Below are positions 33,382 through 42,616 of a stretch of 64,000 nt of DNA, in pieces. The notes under the pieces are model-generated. The model was not told the origin of the DNA, did no database searches, and saw only the letters and a program-made list of their open reading frames with translations. The position numbers and the translations under genes are program-made. The stretch spans positions 1 to 64,000 of the forward strand of contig JBAZBK010000003.1 of the NCBI GenBank assembly GCA_041671505.1. Reading direction: 5' to 3'. This DNA is from JACPDH01 sp041671505 (GTDB lineage: Bacteria; Acidobacteriota; Thermoanaerobaculia; Gp7-AA8). The first letter of the stretch is position 1; every line of letters begins with the position of its first letter.

Positions 33382-35583
33382 TCATCGCCTCTCGCCTTTC
33401 GCCTCATCGCCTCCCCCATATATCCGCCTGTACTCCTCGCGGTTCTTCATCACGATCTTCACGTAGAGGCGGGTCTCGGCGTAGGGGATCGTCTCGACGA
33501 AGCGGTCGAGGTCGCTCTCGATCGACTGTCGCTCGGTCCATCGCTTCACCGCCGCCTCGCCCGCGTTGTACGACGCGACCGCGAGAACCTCGTTGCCACC
33601 GAGGCGGTCGAGCAGGCCGCGCAGCTCGATGGTGCCGAGCTCGATGTTCGTCGCGGGGTCGAAAAGCTCCTCGCGGGCGATCTCGCGGGCCGCGCCCTCC
33701 GACGACGCGATGCGCGACGCCTCGGCGGGCATGATCTGCATCATTCCGACCGCGCCTGCGCCCGAGACGACGCTCTGCTCGAAGGCGCTCTCTTGACGGA
33801 TGATCGCGGCGACGAGCCACGGGTCGAGATTTCGCTTCGCGGCCGATTGAGTGATCGCATCCCAGTTCGCGCGCGGATAGAGGATCTGCCAGAAGCGGGG
33901 AGGGATGTCGCTGGCGCCGTGGCGCGCGACGTCGCGGAAGGTGGCGAGGACGATCTGGACCGCGCGATTCGCTTCGCCGGCGCGCGCGAGCGCCTCGGCC
34001 TGATGAAAGAGGACGGCGGTATCGGACGGATACGAACGAGCGAGCGAATCCCACTCGCGCGCGGCGTGCCCGTGGAGGCCGATGGCGGAAAGCTCGACGG
34101 CGCGTTCGACGCGGGCATCGGCGAGGCGCGGGCTCGAGTCGACGTCGGGGAACGGCGGCGCATCGGGATTCGATGCGCCAGCGGGAGAGGGGAGTCCCGC
34201 GATCGTGCGTGCGCGCCAGGTGAAGTAGTCGTACGGCCGCTCGCGTACGAGCGCGTCGAAGGCCGCGTCGCGCCCCGCGACGTCACCGCGCGCTGCGAGC
34301 AACTTGCCCTTCCAGAAGAGCGCATTCGCGGTGTAGGCGGCGTCGGGCCACGCGCGCAGATAGCGGTCGAGCGCCGCGAGCGCCGCGTCATCGTCTCCGG
34401 CGAGAAGCAACTGCCACGAATGGTCCCAGAGATGCTCGCCGTCGGCGCCGGAGGCTCCGCGCGCGACGAGCGTTCCGAAGATCCTGGCGGCGGTGTCATG
34501 CTCGCCGCTCTGCGTGGCGTGGTATCGCGCGAGCAGCTCGCGTGCTTCGACGTCGGCGTTGTCCGAGGGAGGGCGCTTGATCGTCGCGTTCACGAGCTGG
34601 AGGAACTCCTCGTCGCGGTCGAGGCGCCAGTAGGCCCGGGCGCGCATGAGCTGGAGCTCGCCGAAATACGGCGACTTCGGCGCAACGCGGATGTTGAGCA
34701 GGCTGTCGTAGCGGCGGAGCTTGAAGAGGAGCCGCGCGTTTGCGATGAGCACGCGTTCGGCGCTCGCTCCTTTCGCATCGCGCGTGCGGAGGACACGGAT
34801 CAGCTCGAGCCCTTCGTCGGCGTGGCCCGCGTCACCGAGCCGCTCGGCGAGCGTGGCCATCTGCGAGACGGTCATCATGTCGAACGGCGATGAGACTCCC
34901 GCGGGACGGAGCACGCGCGCGAACGCTTGTTCGAAGAGGCGCCCGCGCGGATAGCGCTCGACGAGGCGGAGGCGGACGCGCAGCGCGAGATCGGGACGAT
35001 GCAGCGTGTCGAAGTCGTCGGCGAGCGAGGCGAGGAGCGCCTCGCTGAACGAATCGATCGGCACGTCGAGCGCGGCGTCGAGCAGGCGCGCCGCCGCGAA
35101 CGGATCGCCGTTGCGAAGCGCGAGAGCGGGGGCGAGCAGCTGCGCCTCGACGGCCGCTGCGCTGTCGGGGTACGACGCGATCACGCTGCGAGCGGCGCCG
35201 AGTGCGCCACGAGGGTCTCCCGCGGCGGCGCGAGCGCGGCAGAGCTCGACGAGCAGCGTCGGCGCAAGGAGAGAGGACTCGTTCGCAGCGCTCTCGAGAA
35301 GAGGGATCGCACCTTGATGGTCGCCGTCCGCGGCGCGGCTCATCGCGTAGAGAGCCCGGGCCTGTCGCGCCGTGGTCGCGTCGGCGGAATGCTCGAGGCT
35401 CTGGAGAGCCTTCGAGAATCGCGCGGGGTCGCCGCGCAGTTGGATCGCCTCGGCGATCGTCGTGGGAGCGCTCTCCGCACGCGGCGGCGCGGCGGGCGCC
35501 GGTGGAGCGGCCGCCGGCTGCGGACTCCTGCATCCCGCGATGAACGCTATGCAGACTATGGAGCTCAGTACGCGGCGGCGCAT
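33382..35583 (-). CDS. Slt-type lytic murein transglycosylase lipoprotein
   Basis: 733 residues. Lipobox FIAGC near residue 18, a Pro/Ala-rich linker, a long helical tetratricopeptide-like superhelix (about 50-540), then the SLT domain: IIRQESAFEQSVVSGAGAVGMMQIMP with catalytic Glu in RQES, and SYNAGEAAVKRW. It cleaves peptidoglycan to anhydro-muropeptides. The last residues (GGDEAKGERR) are encoded by the GGCGAAAGGCGAGAGGCG repeat also found at 24600-25390, so the repeat has extended the C terminus. Confidence 0.88.
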   Translation of the reverse strand: MRRRVLSSIVCIAFIAGCRSPQPAAAPPAPAAPPRAESAPTTIAEAIQLRGDPARFSKALQSLEHSADATTARQARALYAMSRAADGDHQGAIPLLESAANESSLLAPTLLVELCRARAAAGDPRGALGAARSVIASYPDSAAAVEAQLLAPALALRNGDPFAAARLLDAALDVPIDSFSEALLASLADDFDTLHRPDLALRVRLRLVERYPRGRLFEQAFARVLRPAGVSSPFDMMTVSQMATLAERLGDAGHADEGLELIRVLRTRDAKGASAERVLIANARLLFKLRRYDSLLNIRVAPKSPYFGELQLMRARAYWRLDRDEEFLQLVNATIKRPPSDNADVEARELLARYHATQSGEHDTAARIFGTLVARGASGADGEHLWDHSWQLLLAGDDDAALAALDRYLRAWPDAAYTANALFWKGKLLAARGDVAGRDAAFDALVRERPYDYFTWRARTIAGLPSPAGASNPDAPPFPDVDSSPRLADARVERAVELSAIGLHGHAAREWDSLARSYPSDTAVLFHQAEALARAGEANRAVQIVLATFRDVARHGASDIPPRFWQILYPRANWDAITQSAAKRNLDPWLVAAIIRQESAFEQSVVSGAGAVGMMQIMPAEASRIASSEGAAREIAREELFDPATNIELGTIELRGLLDRLGGNEVLAVASYNAGEAAVKRWTERQSIESDLDRFVETIPYAETRLYVKIVMKNREEYRRIYGGGDEAKGERR

Positions 35584-35590
35584 CGTCGTG

Positions 35591-35971
35591 TCAGCGAATT
35601 GCTTTGGTCAACGTTCCTTCCACTGATACGAATCCCCTCCGCTCGAAGTACCGCGCGAGTTTGCAGTCCTGTGCCACGCGAAGTGACGTCGCGCCGTCCT
35701 CGGCGGCGAGCTTCGCGGCATCGGCGAGCAGCGAGCTGCCGATGCGGATACCGCGAAGCTCTGTGGCGACGAAGATCGAGGCAATAATGAAGGCATCGCC
35801 GTCACGGCTCCAGAGGAGGTATGCCACCGTGCTCCCGGCGAGCCGGCCGACGAGCCCGTCTCCTGAGAGGGCGACTTCGGAGGCCGGGAGTTCGGCTCCG
35901 GCTTGAAGTGCTGCGATCGGACCGAAATCGCTCGCGGAGAGCGGCCGAACGAAGAGACGCTGACCTTTCAT
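35591..35971 (-). CDS. GNAT family N-acetyltransferase
   Basis: 126 residues, a compact GNAT fold. The acetyl-CoA loop is LRGIRIGSSLLADAAKLA (R/Q-x-x-G-x-G/A type), followed by the beta-5/alpha-4 region ARYFERRGFVSVEGTLTK. The substrate is unknown. Ends 7 bases before the Slt start on the same strand, so the two may be co-transcribed. Confidence 0.8.
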   Translation of the reverse strand: MKGQRLFVRPLSASDFGPIAALQAGAELPASEVALSGDGLVGRLAGSTVAYLLWSRDGDAFIIASIFVATELRGIRIGSSLLADAAKLAAEDGATSLRVAQDCKLARYFERRGFVSVEGTLTKAIR

Positions 35972-36047
35972 GACCCGATGAGTGTAGACGAGCCGGCCGC
36001 CGGCGCGCGTTTTCGAGAGTTCTGCCAGAATCCGATTCGCTCTCCGG

Positions 36048-36105
36048 GCGGGCGTAGCTCAGTTGGTAGAGTAGGAGCTTCCCAAGCTTCGCGTCGCAAG
36101 TCGAA
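36048..36105 (+). pseudogene. Truncated tRNA-Gly (CCC), probable left attachment end
   Basis: The 5' acceptor strand GCGGGCG (36048-36054), the D arm AGCTCAGTTGGTAGAGT and an anticodon arm GGAGC-TTCCCAA-GCTTC (36074-36090, anticodon CCC) are intact. The T stem starts (GCAAG) but the TTCGA loop is damaged and the 3' acceptor strand CGCCCGC is absent. Excisionase-like and integrase genes follow directly, so this is probably where an element inserted or recombined away the 3' end. Confidence 0.8.
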
Positions 36106-36283
36106 CAAACCCAGCACCCTCCTGAAGATTCAACGATTTGCGCTGGTTCCACGATGACTCTAATTCGAGGAGTCTCCATCGTGGTCTCCATCATCTTCTG
36201 CTCGCAGGTCCGAATCCTTCCGACGGGTTCCGCTTCGTTCCCCAATGCCTCCTCTATGGTTTCGCTATCGATGGAGGTATGGC

Positions 36284-36478
36284 ATGGAGGAACGGATCTC
36301 GGCGGCCGCCGCGGCGCGGCTTATCGGCGTGAAGACGCAGACGCTCGCCAAGTGGCGAACGCTGAACAAGGGCCCCAAGGGCTGGATTCGCGTTTCAGCA
36401 ACGTTCGTCACGTATCCACTGGCGGAGGTCGCACGTTTCATCGCGGAGAGAACGCCCAACGGATCTTGGGGGCAGTAG
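36284..36478 (+). CDS. Excisionase-like helix-turn-helix protein
   Basis: 64 residues with a MerR/AlpA-type winged helix: ISAAAAARLIGVKTQTLAKWR followed by the wing VTYPLAEVARFIAE. Such proteins act as recombination directionality factors or DNA-binding helpers of tyrosine integrases. The ATG at 36284 is chosen because the domain starts there. It ends 16 bases before the integrase gene, which has a GAGGAGGTG ribosome site. Confidence 0.75.
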   Translation: MEERISAAAAARLIGVKTQTLAKWRTLNKGPKGWIRVSATFVTYPLAEVARFIAERTPNGSWGQ

Positions 36479-36494
36479 CTGAGGAGGTGCTGCC

Positions 36495-37700
36495 TTGAAG
36501 GCACTTCCTGGATTTCATTACGACAGTCGAAGAAAGCGCGTTGTTCTGGACGGCTACGTGCCCGGAACCACTCCAAAGGTTCGCAGGCAGAAGACGATTG
36601 ACGGTGTCACCCGAGATCAGGCCCTTGCAGCGTGGAAGGCATTTCGAGGGGACCTCGAAAGCGGGCGCGCCATCGAAGGCCCGCTGACGCTCAAGCAATT
36701 CCTCGAAAGGTATTACGAGCTCATCGCGTCCGCTCAACGGGAGAGCACGCGATCGACGCAGCGGACATTGATACGAAATCATCTGCTCCGCTACTTCGGC
36801 GACGCGTATCTCGACGAGATCACGAGCATCCGCGTCATCGACTTCATGGCCGATATGAGAAATCTCGGCAAAGCTCCGAGCTACGTGAATGACGCGGTTC
36901 GCGTGCTCAAGATGCTTCTTCGTCAGGCGGTCGAGCGCGATGTGATGAGCGAGTACCCGATTCGGAAGAAAGTGCCGCGCGAGAGAGAACCGACTCTCCG
37001 TCTCGAAATGCAGCTCGATGAGAGAGCGCGCTTCTTCGCCGCATTCGACGACGAGTCAGCGTTCCGCCGCCGCATTGACGAACATCGAAAGCTCGGGAAG
37101 ACGAAGGAGAGTGGGAGATACGAAAAGGCGAGGCGCTTCGGTGGCGGTCTGCGCGGCGATCGTGAAGCGGCCGGAGCCTACTTCCTGCGCTTCCAGGAAC
37201 TGCGGGAGTACTTCCTGCTCGCGGTTGAAACCGGGTTGCGAAAGAACGACCTTCGGAACCTCCAGTGGAGTCAGATCGACTTCGAGGCGGGGTTCATTCG
37301 CCTGGTGATGGAGAAGACGCGATTCGAAGCCGAGATCCCGATCTCCGCTGCGTGTCGTGCGGCGCTGAATCGTCGGAGGGAGAGACCCGGTTCGTCCCCG
37401 TACGTGTTCGTTGATGCTGCCGGACGCCGGTATTCGATCACGCGAATTCATCGGGCCTTCATGCTCGCGAAAGGACTGGCAGGGATCACCCGCCGGTTGC
37501 GGCTGCATGATCTCAGACACACGTTCGGGTGCCGCCTCGCTTCGGGTGGCGTCAGTCTCCAGATCATCGCCGCGGCACTTGGACACACGACCACGAGGAT
37601 GGCCGAGCGGTATGCGCGTCCGTCGCAAGAGGCGATGAGGGCGATCACGCGTGCGCTCGACGGAGACCCTGTAGATGGCACATCCGAGGTCAGGAGTTAG
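36495..37700 (+). CDS. Tyrosine recombinase / integrase
   Basis: 401 residues from TTG 36495. N-terminal SAM-like core-binding domain (SAQRESTRSTQRTLIRNHLL), an inserted charged stretch (about 175-225), then the catalytic domain: Arg in TGLRKNDLRNLQW, HDLRHTFGCRLA (H-x-x-R), LGHTTTRMAERYA with the second His and nucleophile Tyr. Placement next to a split tRNA-Gly with an excisionase-like gene marks it as the integrase of this element. Confidence 0.9.
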   Translation: MKALPGFHYDSRRKRVVLDGYVPGTTPKVRRQKTIDGVTRDQALAAWKAFRGDLESGRAIEGPLTLKQFLERYYELIASAQRESTRSTQRTLIRNHLLRYFGDAYLDEITSIRVIDFMADMRNLGKAPSYVNDAVRVLKMLLRQAVERDVMSEYPIRKKVPREREPTLRLEMQLDERARFFAAFDDESAFRRRIDEHRKLGKTKESGRYEKARRFGGGLRGDREAAGAYFLRFQELREYFLLAVETGLRKNDLRNLQWSQIDFEAGFIRLVMEKTRFEAEIPISAACRAALNRRRERPGSSPYVFVDAAGRRYSITRIHRAFMLAKGLAGITRRLRLHDLRHTFGCRLASGGVSLQIIAAALGHTTTRMAERYARPSQEAMRAITRALDGDPVDGTSEVRS

Positions 37701-37755
37701 GCGGATTGGCTGCTCGTCGTTGTCGAATTGAGAATCGGAAGATCAGGAGGCGCAG

Positions 37756-38544
37756 ATGGAATGTACGCTGATTCAGTGGGCGCACCATACGTTCAACCCG
37801 TGGTTCGGATGCACGGAAGTCGGCCCCGAATGTGTGAACTGCTACGCCAGAGTGTTAATGGCCGAAAGGCTCAAACGCTGCTCCTGGGGGCGGGGAGCTG
37901 AACGTGTTCTGACGCGCGCGGATGCGTGGAAAGCACCGTTGCGCTGGAATCGAAAGGCGAAGCAGGCAGGCGAGAGGCACCGGGTCTTCTGCGCGTCTCT
38001 CGCCGATGTCTTCGATGAGGAAGTTCCCGACGCGTGGCGAGACCGACTATTCGAGGATGTGATTATTCCTTCGACCAACCTCGACTGGTTACTGCTCACG
38101 AAGCGCCCGGTGAAAGCCCGAAACTACCTCGCAAGGTTTGAAGGCCCTTCGCGCCGGGTGTTGCCGCAAAACTGGTGGATCGGCGTGTCCGTGGGAGTTC
38201 CGGAGAGTGCGTGGCGGCTCGACGTGCTCGGTAGCATCCCGGCACGCATTCGGTTCGTGTCGGCCGAACCGTTGCTTGGACATCTCGACCTTCGACCCTG
38301 GCTCCTGAACGGAGGCATCAATTGGGTGATTGCCGGCGGAGAGTCCTTTCAGATTCGGCACCAACCGCGAGCGATGCAAGCGGACTGGCTCAGAAGCCTT
38401 CGTGATCAGTGCCGTGACGCGAGCAGGAGTTTCTTCTTCAAGCAATGGGGCGCGTTCAACGAGTCCGGGGAGTACGTCGGAAAGCGGCACATCCCGGCCG
38501 TGATCGATGGTGCCGAGTGGCTCCAGGTTCCCGAGTGCCTCTAG
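37756..38544 (+). CDS. Phage Gp37/Gp68 (DUF5131) family protein
   Basis: 262 residues. The N-terminal WAHHTFNPWFGCTEVGPECVNCYA carries three cysteines (C-x6-C-x2-C) typical of DUF5131 proteins, which look like radical-SAM-related or iron-sulfur proteins of phage and mobile elements. Further blocks are LLLTKRPVKA, WWIGVSVG, RFVSAEPLLG and WVIAGGES. Function unknown; cargo of the integrative element. Confidence 0.85.
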   Translation: MECTLIQWAHHTFNPWFGCTEVGPECVNCYARVLMAERLKRCSWGRGAERVLTRADAWKAPLRWNRKAKQAGERHRVFCASLADVFDEEVPDAWRDRLFEDVIIPSTNLDWLLLTKRPVKARNYLARFEGPSRRVLPQNWWIGVSVGVPESAWRLDVLGSIPARIRFVSAEPLLGHLDLRPWLLNGGINWVIAGGESFQIRHQPRAMQADWLRSLRDQCRDASRSFFFKQWGAFNESGEYVGKRHIPAVIDGAEWLQVPECL

Positions 38545-38858
38545 GTTCCCGAGTGACGCCGGCCGCGGGTGACCTTCGGATTCGTGAATGAGGTTCGACG
38601 CGAGGAGCTGCTCCCGAGACCGGGTCAACCGGGTAGCGATTATCTCCGCAGATGTCGCGGCGTTGGCGGTCCGCTTGGCGGGTCCTGCGCCCGCTGCTCC
38701 CCATTGACATCTCGTTAGGCGTTCGGCACTGTTGGCGCAGCTCCTTTACCCTGCGTAGACCGAGTGCCGTGACCTTCCTGCAGGGCCGCAGGTGGTCAGT
38801 CCGGAACATCCGCTGGCGTGACCGGCGCGTCCAGAAGCCAAACATCGGTGTGTCGGAC
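38545..38858. other. Non-coding stretch inside the element
   Basis: No convincing gene. It leads from the Gp37/Gp68 gene to the tRNA-Pro fragment and has no clear hairpin or repeat that I could identify. Confidence 0.4.
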
Positions 38859-38911
38859 TGTCCTCCTGCTTTGGGAGCAGGAGGACAGGGGTTCGAATCC
38901 CCTCGCCCCGA
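38859..38911 (+). pseudogene. 3' half of tRNA-Pro (UGG), probable attachment scar
   Basis: The anticodon arm CCTGC-TTTGGGA-GCAGG (anticodon TGG) is extended to an 11-bp perfect stem (38859-38869/38877-38887), followed by the T arm GGGGTTCGAATCCCC and acceptor strand CGCCCCGA. The 5' acceptor and D arm are absent upstream. A recombinase gene starts 140 bases downstream. This is the pattern of a tRNA 3' end carried as att sequence by another element. Confidence 0.75.
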
Positions 38912-39051
38912 AAAATCGCGTCCGGATGCGGAGAAGACTGCGCACGGCCAACGCGCTTCGATTGCCGAAGCGACCACCTGCGCGTTGCGGGCAGCAGGAC
39001 ACATCAGAATCTCAGTCAGCGCTCACCTATGCCCTTCCTAACCACTACTCC

Positions 39052-40053
39052 ATGTCCCAACTCCACTCGGCTCGAACACCTGCTCAAGCGCGTCCCATGG
39101 GAACGCCTGCCCGTCCACAGGTGCTCACCGATCTCCCCCTTCCCATCGGCGATGGAAGCCTCCGCGCTCTGAATTTGCGGTTCGATGACTTCTGCGACTA
39201 CGCGGAGACCGCGCGAGGCCTCAGCGTCGCGACGATCCGCGCGTATCGCGACGCGTTTCGGAACTTTCGGAAGTTCCTGCTCCAATCAGGAAGCCCGCTC
39301 TCTCTCGCAGTCTTCGAGATCGACGAATGGGTTCGCTGGAACCGGCGCCGAGGCCTCGGGGCCGTTTCCACGAATTCCTATTGGCGTGCCCTGCGCGCGT
39401 TCTTCACTGATCTCGATCGGCGTGACGGAATCCCTTCGCCATTCGTTGGCGTCCGACCTCCGCCTCTACCGTCACGCCTCCCGAAAGCCCTCGAGCCTGC
39501 AGCCTGCCGGCGAGTACTCGCGGCGGCCGAGGGGCTAGACTGGCCGTCGACGCTCGCCCGCGCGCGAGCCGTTGCAATCGTCTCGACGTTTCTCTACGCC
39601 GGTCTACGTCGCGGGGAACTTCTTCACCTCACGAACAGCGACGTCAACCTCCGGGATGGGCTGATCCTCGTTCGCGACGGGAAGGGGCGCGGCGGAGGGA
39701 AGGACAGAGTTGTGTATCTGCCGCCCCAGTTGGCGAGCGCCCTGCAGATTTATGTCCGCGAGCGCGACCGTCGTCGCATCGACAGCGCAGGATTCTTCTG
39801 CACCCATAACGGCACTCCGATTTCCCTCTCGACGCTGAGGCGTATCCACACGCGCATTCAGCGCGCCGCGGGTCTGAAGACGTCAATCCATGCGTATCGC
39901 CACTCGTACGTCTCCGGTCTGCTTCGGTCCGGCATCGGTGTGCACGTCGCGCGAGAACTCGCCGGACACTCGAGCCTGTCGACGACCCTTGGCTACCTCC
40001 GCGTCTTTGACGGAGATAAGCGCAGAGAAGTCCGAAAGCTTTCGTTCGACTGA
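39052..40053 (+). CDS. Tyrosine recombinase (XerC-like)
   Basis: 333 residues. N-terminal core-binding domain (ARGLSVATIRAYRDAFRNFRKFLL), catalytic Arg in LYAGLRRGELLHL, the basic loop GKGRGGGKDRVVYLP, SIHAYRHSYVSGLL (H-x-x-R) and LAGHSSLSTTLGYLRV with the second His and the Tyr. ATG 39052 is preferred over reading through the tRNA-Pro fragment. Convergent with a relative (40066-41112) sharing the K-G-R-GGKDR-VYLPP block. Confidence 0.88.
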   Translation: MSQLHSARTPAQARPMGTPARPQVLTDLPLPIGDGSLRALNLRFDDFCDYAETARGLSVATIRAYRDAFRNFRKFLLQSGSPLSLAVFEIDEWVRWNRRRGLGAVSTNSYWRALRAFFTDLDRRDGIPSPFVGVRPPPLPSRLPKALEPAACRRVLAAAEGLDWPSTLARARAVAIVSTFLYAGLRRGELLHLTNSDVNLRDGLILVRDGKGRGGGKDRVVYLPPQLASALQIYVRERDRRRIDSAGFFCTHNGTPISLSTLRRIHTRIQRAAGLKTSIHAYRHSYVSGLLRSGIGVHVARELAGHSSLSTTLGYLRVFDGDKRREVRKLSFD

Positions 40054-40065
40054 CTCGCGGATTCC

Positions 40066-41112
40066 TCATGCATCGATGACGACGCGCTCGATCTCCCGCG
40101 CAAGCTCTCCGTTCACAATGTGGGAGTATCGTTGCAACATCGAGAGGCTTGCGTGCCCGAGCTGTTGCATTGCGAGCCTGTCGGGAATCCCTGCCTGCCG
40201 CATGAGAGTGGCGGATGTGTGACGAAGAACGTGCGGCGTGAACGAGATCTGAGTCGCCCGAGTAAGTCGTGCACAGAGGCGGCGGATTGCCTTCTCCCCA
40301 AGCGGGCCATCGCCCTGCGTGGAAAGGAAGAAGTATGGTGAGGTCCGTTCACGTCGCAGAGTCAGGTACTCGGCAAGAAGCTGGCGAAGTACCGGCGGGA
40401 GATAGACCATGCGATCCTTTCCTCCGTCACGGCCCTTCCCGGCTCGGACCCGGATTGTCCCATCCGGCAGAGAGACGTCGGCCAACTTGAGGTGGAGCAC
40501 TTCCGAGAGGCGGAGACCGGCCAGCCCCATGGCGCCGAGGAGTGCGAGATTGCGGGCGCGTTCGAACGGCCCTCCACGCCATGGCTGCAGTCGCACCGCG
40601 GTGAAGAGACGCTCCAGCGTGTCGCGCGTAAGGAAACGCGGATGCGCCTGACCGGGTCGCGGCGTGGGCAGCATGCGAGTTGGCGCTGGAGCGCCGAGGC
40701 TCTTCGCAACCCGGTGAACAACCGCGTGGAGTGCGCGATAGTAGTCATTCACTGTGGTGCGTGAACAGCCTCGCGTGCGCAGCCAGCCGATCCACCCGTT
40801 CAACACCTCGCACTGCTTCGCAAGCTCGCCTTCGAGCCAGTCGCTTTCACGGTGGTCCTCGATGAGAAATCTTCGAAAGCTCCGATAGGCGGTGGTGTAG
40901 CCCTCACTGGTCTTCGGTGAGAGTGCCTCGACCCGCGTTGCGCTTTCGATCGCCGCGGTGACCGCTGCGTCGAAATGACCGAGCGACGGCAACTGGAACG
41001 GTCGCATCGGAGCGAGCTGAAGGCTCGCGGAAAGCCGAGCTACGAGAGCTGCGATGCCGTCCGGATCAGTTGGTGCGGCGAGTTGGTGCGTGTTCCATAG
41101 CTTCGGCTTCAT
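40066..41112 (-). CDS. Tyrosine recombinase
   Basis: 348 residues. Core-binding domain (LSPKTSEGYTTAYRSFRRFLI), catalytic Arg in GLAGLRLSEVLHL, GKGRDGGKDRMVYLPP, HVLRHTSATLMRQAG and LGHASLSMLQRYSHI complete the R-K-H-R-H-Y set. The ATG overlaps the stop of the HerA-like ATPase gene (ATGA), so it is the last gene of a four-gene operon starting at 44105. Confidence 0.88.
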   Translation of the reverse strand: MKPKLWNTHQLAAPTDPDGIAALVARLSASLQLAPMRPFQLPSLGHFDAAVTAAIESATRVEALSPKTSEGYTTAYRSFRRFLIEDHRESDWLEGELAKQCEVLNGWIGWLRTRGCSRTTVNDYYRALHAVVHRVAKSLGAPAPTRMLPTPRPGQAHPRFLTRDTLERLFTAVRLQPWRGGPFERARNLALLGAMGLAGLRLSEVLHLKLADVSLPDGTIRVRAGKGRDGGKDRMVYLPPVLRQLLAEYLTLRRERTSPYFFLSTQGDGPLGEKAIRRLCARLTRATQISFTPHVLRHTSATLMRQAGIPDRLAMQQLGHASLSMLQRYSHIVNGELAREIERVVIDA

Positions 41113-42611
41113 GGCGTGGTGCCTTCAACGGATGTGATTTCGATCATGTCCACCTTGGACAAAGGCGCACGTCCAGCTCTCCCCGCAACCGTCGCTCGCA
41201 TCCACGCCCCGATGCGCGCTCGAAGGTCTCGATGTGCGATCGGCATTGCGGCTCGTTGCCTCACCTGAATCCGGCGGGCCCGATACCTCCGCGGCCGTAG
41301 CAACCAGTAACACGCGCCAACCGGCAAGTTGGCGAGCTCGCGCGTTCGCGCCGCGATCTCCTCCTCCGGCGTCAGCAGCGGGTCTTTGAGCGAGTCGTAC
41401 GGCCTAACGGCCTCGCGCCACATCGTCCCGAGCGGCTCGAAGAGATCGGGCGCCAACGCCTTCGCCTCCGCATACGGCATCCGGAAGAAGAATTGCCTGC
41501 CTGTGTTGCCGAGCAGATGCGGCCGGAATGAGGGCGGGAAGAGTGACAGGCTCTGCGCGGCGAGGGTGACTGCGACTCGATATTTTCTTGCCGAGACGAG
41601 CAGATCCTCGAGCCCCGAACCTGAATGTGCGAGGTTGTGCGCCTCGTCCAACAGGATTGAAAAGGGTTTTCGACTCGCCGGAGCGAGCGACTCCCTTCGC
41701 AGTACGGCCAATTGGAGCACGTTGAGAAACAGCCGCCCGAGAACGTCGGCTGTGGGGCCAAGGAAGCCGCGAGGCAAGTTGATCAGCACCGTCTCCGCGC
41801 GATCGACGAGCCGCAAAAGGTCGATGCTCGGTGTCGGACTGCCGAGGAACCGCTGCACCGCGAGCGACGAAAGGAAAGGGTCGAGTTTGTTCAAGACGGC
41901 GGAGACGTACATCTCTTCGCGTTTGCCGAACGAATTCGCGAAATACGCGCGCGTTTCGGGCTCGCACGTTTCGAGCAGCCTCTGCCGGAGTGACGGAATG
42001 AGCAGATAGCTCTTGATGTCGACGAGCGTCGCCATCGCCTGGCTCTCGATGCAGGCACGCAGAATGTGCCGGAAGATCTCCTCGACTTTCACTCCCCAGG
42101 CCCAGGAGGCAGCGTCCTCGGCAGCGTAGAGCCGCTTGAGCACCCCAACCAGCAGGTCGACGTGGCGACCGATATCGACGCCCGGAATCTGTTTCAGCGG
42201 GTTCCACGACGGCAGAGCGTCTGGCTGCGTGAAGTCGAGCACCGTGATGCCCGACGCCGAGGGCAGAAGCGCGCGCGCCGCAATCCGATTGAAAAGGTCG
42301 CCGTGAAGGTCGATGAGCGCGAAGCCGCGTCCGTTGCGAAGGTGAAGCTCTGCGATCGACTCGATGAGCGACGACTTGCCGGTGCCGGTCGCCCCGAGGA
42401 TGAGCGTGTGCTGACGGAGATCCTCGGGGGTGAGCCAGACATCGACGGCGTTTCCATCGGGAGCCCGGTATTCGGCAAACGGCAGCCCCTCTCCGCGTCG
42501 TCGCAGTTGCTCGTGCAGGAACCGATCTCGCGCGAGGTAGAACGCATGCCAACCGGCCCTCGTTCGGGCGTGCGTCGTTTCGAAGGAAATTGCGATTGGA
42601 TTGGCGGACAT
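41109..42611 (-). CDS. HerA/VirD4-like DNA-pumping ATPase
   Basis: 500 residues. Walker A LGATGTGKSSLIE near residue 80, FALIDLHGDL, Walker B FSILLDEAHNL and AAQSLSLFP, in the order of the TraG/VirD4-HerA group. This kind of ATPase couples or moves DNA in conjugation or element transfer. ATG 42611 gives a start close to the FtsK/HerA beta-barrel; the longer frame to 42740 overlaps the next gene. Together with Replic_Relax (44331) it points to a mobilizable element. Confidence 0.78.
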   Translation of the reverse strand: MSANPIAISFETTHARTRAGWHAFYLARDRFLHEQLRRRGEGLPFAEYRAPDGNAVDVWLTPEDLRQHTLILGATGTGKSSLIESIAELHLRNGRGFALIDLHGDLFNRIAARALLPSASGITVLDFTQPDALPSWNPLKQIPGVDIGRHVDLLVGVLKRLYAAEDAASWAWGVKVEEIFRHILRACIESQAMATLVDIKSYLLIPSLRQRLLETCEPETRAYFANSFGKREEMYVSAVLNKLDPFLSSLAVQRFLGSPTPSIDLLRLVDRAETVLINLPRGFLGPTADVLGRLFLNVLQLAVLRRESLAPASRKPFSILLDEAHNLAHSGSGLEDLLVSARKYRVAVTLAAQSLSLFPPSFRPHLLGNTGRQFFFRMPYAEAKALAPDLFEPLGTMWREAVRPYDSLKDPLLTPEEEIAARTRELANLPVGACYWLLRPRRYRARRIQVRQRAAMPIAHRDLRARIGAWMRATVAGRAGRAPLSKVDMIEITSVEGTTP

Positions 42612-42616
42612 GGCGG

